Shown piece by piece: positions 8,088 to 11,866 of a stretch of DNA of 11,866 nucleotides. The stretch covers positions 74,047 to 85,912 of the forward strand of contig NAOQ01000278.1 of the NCBI GenBank assembly GCA_002751075.1. Direction: 5' to 3'. The position numbers were made by a program, and so were the translations under genes. Below the pieces are notes generated by a model. That model was not told where the DNA came from. It saw only the letters and a program-made list of their open reading frames with translations, and did not search any database. Position 1 is the stretch's first letter, and every line of letters starts with the position of its first letter. This DNA comes from Ichthyophonus hoferi. Taxonomy: Eukaryota > Opisthokonta > Ichthyosporea > Ichthyophonida > Ichthyophonidae.

Positions 8088-8340
8088 CTTATTATTGATA
8101 TTAATTTTCCTTTAATTATAAATTGATAATAGCCATTAAAGGTTATTTCTATTTATTTATTTTCTTTGGTTTTTCATATGTGATTGGATCAGATCAGTTC
8201 TGTGCCAATTAGTGAATAGAAAGTTGCGATTGGAGTTTTGATTATTGTGATTAACAATTAAACAATTTTAAATAATGAATGGTTTTGGGCCCATACTTTC
8301 ACCTATTTAAAACTCTCAATGCATACTTATATAAACGTGC

Positions 8341-8465
8341 TAACAACTAACTATATAATAACACAATAACAGCTAACTATATAATAGCATAATATAATAA
8401 AAACCAACTTTATATAAACATAATAACAATTAACTATATAATAACATAACAATAACTAACTATAT
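8341..8465. repeat. Short ~26-bp AT-rich minisatellite in intron B-C
   Basis: Four to five diverged copies of a unit of about 26 bases built around TAACAACTAACTATATAATA start at 8341, 8367, about 8401 and 8424, with a partial copy to about 8465. The third copy is the most degraded. It lies in the 1,248-base intron between exons B and C. Confidence 0.8.
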
Positions 8466-8810
8466 GTGTCGTTGTATTAGGGATTATATATTATATATTC
8501 TATAACCTATATTACATATCTATATGAAGTATATGTACTATGTATTTGTTAATATGTTAGTTACTTATATGTACCTATCCAGGACCTGGAAGAGTGATGG
8601 GAGAATACCAATGTATTACATAATATAATAAATACTATATCTATAAATCTACATTCCTCATATGATAAGTCACTATATTTCATACAGTATTTCAATATTA
8701 ATTTTTTTGGAATGTGGTTTGATCTATTACTACTTGATGATTGAAGAATTAAAAGTAAAGTATGTAGAGTTACTATTTTACCTCTATATCTATTGGCTAT
8801 GATATCTTAC

Positions 8811-8867
8811 CAATTACACCAGCATTCACATTGGTAGTTATATAGTAAATAGCAAAAAGGCAGGCCT
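8811..8867 (-). other. Second possible in-phase cassette exon in intron B-C
   Basis: A 57-base minus-strand segment lies between an AG acceptor (gatgccacag) and a GTAAGA donor. In the phase of exon B it is open and reads EACLFAIYYITTNVNAGVI, leaving one base G, so it too is symmetric. It is hydrophobic and lacks a pyrimidine tract before the acceptor, so it is weaker than the segment at 8016-8087. Confidence 0.15.
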
Positions 8868-9215
8868 CTGTGGCATCATTCAAATAATTCCATATAGATC
8901 GTTATTTAATAACTGGAAATAAGTGAATGGTATAGAGGAAAGATAAAGAGTATAATAATAACGACAGCTGATGGACCCAGACGATGTAGAAACCTATAAA
9001 TAGATTTATATAAATAGAAATATCACACTATATAAAATTAAGACAGCCAATAACAAATAACAGAGAGATTTAAATAAATACAGATGCATAGATTGGTGCA
9101 CATTACAAGAACTTAGTAACAACTAATCATAACCATGCATATCCTTGCCAATAACCTATTACATCATGTTCATATGAACTAATTAGCCAATAATAAATAT
9201 CTGTCCAAATCTTAC

Positions 9216-9291
9216 CAAATAAATCAGGCAGGGGATGGGTTGCTCCATATCGTCGTTGCATGGCTACAGTAGACAATTTTGATGGGCTTAT
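9216..9291 (-). CDS. Exon B of BRCT-domain gene: entry into the BRCT domain
   Basis: Exon of 76 bases between acceptor attattacattcag and donor GTAAGA. It starts in phase 0, as exon A ends, and leaves one base (G) to complete the next codon. The 25 codons read ISPSKLSTVAMQRRYG and end in HPLPDLF. A short LPDxF segment directly before a glycine and the first beta strand is how I recall the C-terminal BRCT of XRCC1 (LPDFFQG) and, less closely, that of DNA ligase III (LLDIFTG). The intron to exon A is 472 bases. The reading frame, both splice sites and the phase agree, so the exon is well supported despite its size. Confidence 0.75.
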
Positions 9292-9763
9292 CTGAATGTA
9301 ATAATTATCATTAGTAAGTGCTAATTAGCATGTGAATAGTATTTAATTACTAAAAACGGGTTTGGTAGCATTTTATTTTGCTCACATAGTCATCCTTATG
9401 GTGGGTATAATTGTACATGATTGCCTTTTTAGGAAAACAATTGGGAAATTTGAATTAAAAGATTCAAATACAAATTTAGCAAATAATGGGCAATTAAACT
9501 AAGTGATCGCGATTAACTATGATTATTTTGAAAAAAAATGGCCAAATTCCGTACTTATAAAGCTAGCCTATATTATATCCATATCTATATATATGTTATA
9601 CCTATATATGGTTATTAATTCAGCCTATATGGAGCCAGACATTTTATCTGTTTATCTATATATCTAATTATTTATCATATTTATATACAGCTACATATCA
9701 TCTCTTACATACCCGTATAATATACCTATATATAGTATTTTTTCTTGCTTATCCATTACTTAC
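9292..9763 (-). other. Intron A-B of the BRCT-domain gene
   Basis: A 472-base major-type intron with a GTAAGT donor and attacattcag acceptor. It is AT-rich with TATA-rich tracts near 9570-9735 and no other feature. Confidence 0.65.
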
Positions 9764-10004
9764 TACTTCATGTTGTCTGTCCATATCTTTCTCCTCTATC
9801 TTCCTCTTTTTACTCTCTCTATCGCTTTCTTGAATATTTTCAATTGGTTGTTGAGATATTCCATTTTTATCAGACAAATTATGAGTCTCGTCCAGTAGAA
9901 CTGTCCCTTGGTGTTGATTGGCTTTATCATGTGAGGAATCGTTTTGATTGTTTACTGAAATGGACTTTTTATTGGATAGCCGACGACGTCGTTGAAAGTA
10001 ATAA
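9764..10004 (-). CDS. Exon A of BRCT-domain gene: disordered basic linker
   Basis: Internal coding exon of 241 bases on the minus strand. It follows an acceptor reading ctatactcacag and ends at a perfect donor GTAAGT. One base completes a codon from an unseen upstream exon, then 80 codons run without a stop and finish on a codon boundary. The product is hydrophilic and low in complexity: an RRRR run near the start, many N, Q, S, D and H residues, then a lysine/arginine patch SKKRKIEEKD that looks like a nuclear-localisation signal. This suits the flexible linker before a C-terminal BRCT domain in XRCC1 or DNA ligase III, but linkers are not conserved enough to prove identity. The opposite strand is also open here, but it lacks matched splice sites and continuing exons, so I treat it as a shadow. 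The upstream exon was not found. Confidence 0.7.
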
Positions 10005-10043
10005 CTGTGAGTATAGGGGTTAATATTATAAAGTAATAGGACA

Positions 10044-10521
10044 GGAGCATAATAGAGTAAAATATAGTAGTATAATAGAGTAAAATATAGTAGTATAATA
10101 GAGTAAAGTATAGTAGCATAATAGAGTAAAGTATAGTAGTATAATAGAGTAAAGTATAGTAGTATAATAGTATAGTAGAGTAAGAGTATAATAGTATAAT
10201 AGTATAATAGGGTAATAGTATAATAGTATAATAGGGTAATAGTATAATAGTATAATAGTATAATAGGGTAAAGTATAGTAGTATAAAAATATAGTAGGGT
10301 AATAGTATAGTAGTATAATAGAGTAATAGTATAGTAGTATAATAGTATAGTAGAGTAATAGTATAGTAGTATAATAGTATAGTAGAGTAATAGTATAATA
10401 GTATAATAGTATAATAGAGTAATAGTATAGTAGCATAATAGTATAATAGAGTAAAGTATAGTAGTATAATAGGGTAAAGTATAGTAGTATAGTACTCTAA
10501 TAGGGTAATAGTATAGGAGTA
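10044..10521. repeat. Nested 23-bp / 8-bp AT-rich minisatellite
   Basis: About 480 bases of tandem repeat. The first copies are clear 23-mers starting at 10054, 10077, 10100 and 10123, each made of AGAGTAA, then AATATAG or AGTATAG, then TAGTATAAT. Further right the array breaks into 8-bp units (TAGTATAA, TAGAGTAA, TAGGGTAA) in mixed order, as slippage would produce. It lies just upstream of exon A, inside that gene's intron. Long open frames of Leu, Tyr, Ile and Thr on the minus strand here come from the repeat and are not genes. Confidence 0.95.
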
Positions 10522-11040
10522 CATTGTAAATTAAATTTTAAACTATACTATAAACCAATCATAACTAATATTGCATTACCCTAAGTTTTTGGCTTAGATC
10601 TCTATAGCACACGAGTATTACCAATCCAAACAATCTCATTAGTTAACCTCCTTTATCTTAAATACATCCTATGTCACAAGTAATCGAACCCTAGAAGTAG
10701 ATCGTGAAATAACACCACTCATCAAAGCTAATTTCTGATTAATCATAGATATACCAATCAGCTATAGAGAAATGGGACTAATGGGAACATGAGATATATA
10801 TTGGTTAAAAAAATGTGATAGGTTGATTGGAGGAAAAAAAATGTAATATAGTCATATATGTGCATATTACATTATGGTCAGATAATGATGTGTCACACTG
10901 TCCCTGTTACAGCCTACATCATCCAGAATATCCTTAATTTGGAAGGTCAGATTTTGGCCTTGAAAATCAGAGGTGACAATTTTACAACAAAAAAGAATAA
11001 GAAAAATACAGATAGATATACAACTAAGATGCTTATGATA
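10522..11040. other. AT-rich stretch upstream of the minisatellite
   Basis: Open pieces exist on both strands around 10870-11030 (minus: QNLTFQIKDILDDVGCNRDS), but none gives an exon in the phase needed by exon A. A tRNA B-box-like GGGTTCGATTA occurs on the minus strand at 10681-10691 without a convincing tRNA. Confidence 0.35.
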
Positions 11041-11048
11041 AAAAATAG

Positions 11049-11200
11049 ACCAATGAGACGAGAGAATCCACATACACGTAGACAGTCACGTGGGCCTGTA
11101 CCACGTGATGACGCACCAATCGTTCCACGGCATACCACCCAGGGCCAAAGTTACCAGCCCCTAGCTGTGGCATATGAATGATGGCTGGATGTGATTGGAC
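11049..11200. promoter_or_regulatory. Promoter-like cluster of CCAAT boxes, E-boxes and a CRE/AP-1-like site
   Basis: This patch is clearly richer in G and C than its surroundings. It holds CCAAT at 11050-11054 and 11116-11120, an inverted CCAAT at 11194-11198, two CACGTG E-boxes at 11087-11092 and 11102-11107, and TGACGCA at 11109-11115. Such clusters are typical of compact animal promoters that bind NF-Y, bHLH and bZIP factors. It lies about 1 kb upstream of exon A and could drive the BRCT-domain gene or be bidirectional. Against this, exon A needs a coding exon before it and I found none with certainty. The patch is also open on the minus strand (down from 11236) and could itself be exonic. 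Confidence 0.35.
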
Positions 11201-11239
11201 ATAAGTCAGCCATAGTAGGGCTGTAAGTCTATTCATTAG

Positions 11240-11761
11240 TCACAACTTAAATATTCTATAGCCTTTTTGAAAAGTTTGTCAAGATTAATCATAGATTAAT
11301 ATACAATCGGCATTAATCTAAGCAATTACCCGGATGTTAAATTTTATCCTACCAAACAAGGTCAGTGATATAATAGTTAACCCAAATTAGGCCGAATCGG
11401 GCCAGGCAGGCTTAGGTGACTCGACCCTAAGTTACAAAGGTCAATCAAATAGGAATTGCACCTACACATTGATGGGTATATATGTAGGTCTGGAGGGTTA
11501 ATGCCTTTACATTTAGAATAAAATTTCAGTCAGCTTTTCCTATTTTATATTTGATTTTCGGAAACCCTTATATTAATTACCACATAAAGAGTGAATAGCA
11601 ATTTAAAATTAATCGTAATGGTTAATCAGTAATTAATAAGAATTAATGGCCTAATATAAAGCTATAACTGCTGAATTAAGAAAGTTGTATGGGCTGATCA
11701 TTATTGGTGTTGAGGATAATATGATACGTCAATATCAGGTCACAATTATATAATTTATTAA
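11240..11761. other. AT-rich stretch right of the promoter-like cluster
   Basis: No coding frame was found. A patch at 11390-11430 is richer in G and C (GGCCGAATCGGGCC), possibly an old repeat end, but no partner copy lies in the window. Confidence 0.35.
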
Positions 11762-11866
11762 TACGGTATACATACGGTATACATATCTACATATATATAT
11801 ATACATACATACATACACACATACATACATATATACATACATACATACATACATACATACATACAT
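11762..11866. repeat. CATA microsatellite cut by the window edge
   Basis: Two copies of a GGTATACATAC-like unit pass into a TA run and then an array of CATA tetramers with a few CACA and TATA interruptions. The array reaches the last base, so its true length is unknown. Confidence 0.92.

Larger units (their letters stand above)
7968..9215 (-). other. Intron B-C of the BRCT-domain gene
   Basis: A 1,248-base intron with a GTAAGA donor and ttatacag acceptor. It contains the 26-bp minisatellite and two possible in-phase cassette exons. A strong pyrimidine tract plus AG near 8581-8605 (minus) leads only to a stop within a few codons. Confidence 0.6.

Noticed and set aside
8581-8605. Strong acceptor (pyrimidine tract plus AG) inside intron B-C
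   Set aside because: In the required phase it leads to a stop after three codons and has no donor nearby; probably a decoy site.
9983-9992. ACGACGTCGT palindrome as a regulatory site
   Set aside because: It is explained by consecutive arginine codons in exon A.
9745-10023. Plus-strand 92-codon open frame
   Set aside because: It is antisense to exon A. The minus strand has an acceptor, a donor and in-phase partner exons; the plus strand does not.
9952-10524. Long minus-strand open frames (up to 190 codons) of Tyr, Leu, Ile and Thr
   Set aside because: They are translations of the AT-rich minisatellite; the repeat simply lacks stops in that frame.
10640-10760. tRNA or tRNA-derived SINE on the minus strand
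   Set aside because: Only a B-box-like GGGTTCGATTA is present. The A-box is weak, the spacing is short and no cloverleaf or SINE tail is visible.
10858-11181. Plus-strand 107-codon frame with an Arg/Pro-rich tail
   Set aside because: No family is recognised, the composition changes midway, and it overlaps the promoter-like cluster and open frames on the other strand. Possible but not supported.

Overview
The window is AT-rich, intron-bearing eukaryotic nuclear DNA. Fossil Ty1/copia sequence, tandem repeats and a spliced gene with a minor-spliceosome (U12-type, AT-AC) intron point to an invertebrate or early-branching animal. A plant or protist with a U12 spliceosome cannot be excluded. No rRNA, convincing tRNA, CRISPR array or bacterial operon was found.

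Main result (right half, minus strand): the 3' part of a host gene can be followed through five exons, 10004-9764, 9291-9216, 7967-7895, 7705-7636 and 6925-6842. Splice phases agree at every junction and the last exon ends in a stop. Together they give about 180 residues: a disordered, basic linker with a KKRK nuclear-localisation motif, then one C-terminal BRCT domain of about 80 residues. The domain has an LPDLFGG entry, RHVVAFGG, VTHIVVD and DWLE, and most resembles the C-terminal BRCT of XRCC1 or DNA ligase III (single-strand-break repair). The third intron looks like an AT-AC U12 intron. The 5' part of the gene is not resolved. Upstream of exon A lie a minisatellite, AT-rich sequence and a CCAAT/E-box cluster at about 11050-11200.

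Left half (1-6840): mostly AT-rich sequence with old repeats. A Ty1/copia RNase H remnant lies on the minus strand (about 3490-3960). A related remnant lies on the plus strand in two blocks (about 5118-5185 and 5940-6242). A diverged direct-repeat pair (about 30-215 and 6343-6515) looks LTR-like. Three minus-strand coding-like patches of unknown origin are also present: an interrupted frame at 1207-1548 with AATAAA after its stop, a broken patch at 2647-2867, and an intact 80-codon frame at 4748-4990 with a GCCGCCATG start context.

Tandem repeats: a 26-bp minisatellite in intron B-C (8341-8465), a nested 23-bp/8-bp minisatellite upstream of exon A (about 10044-10521), and a CATA microsatellite that runs off the right edge. 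Product names beyond BRCT and copia are inference from motifs read by eye.
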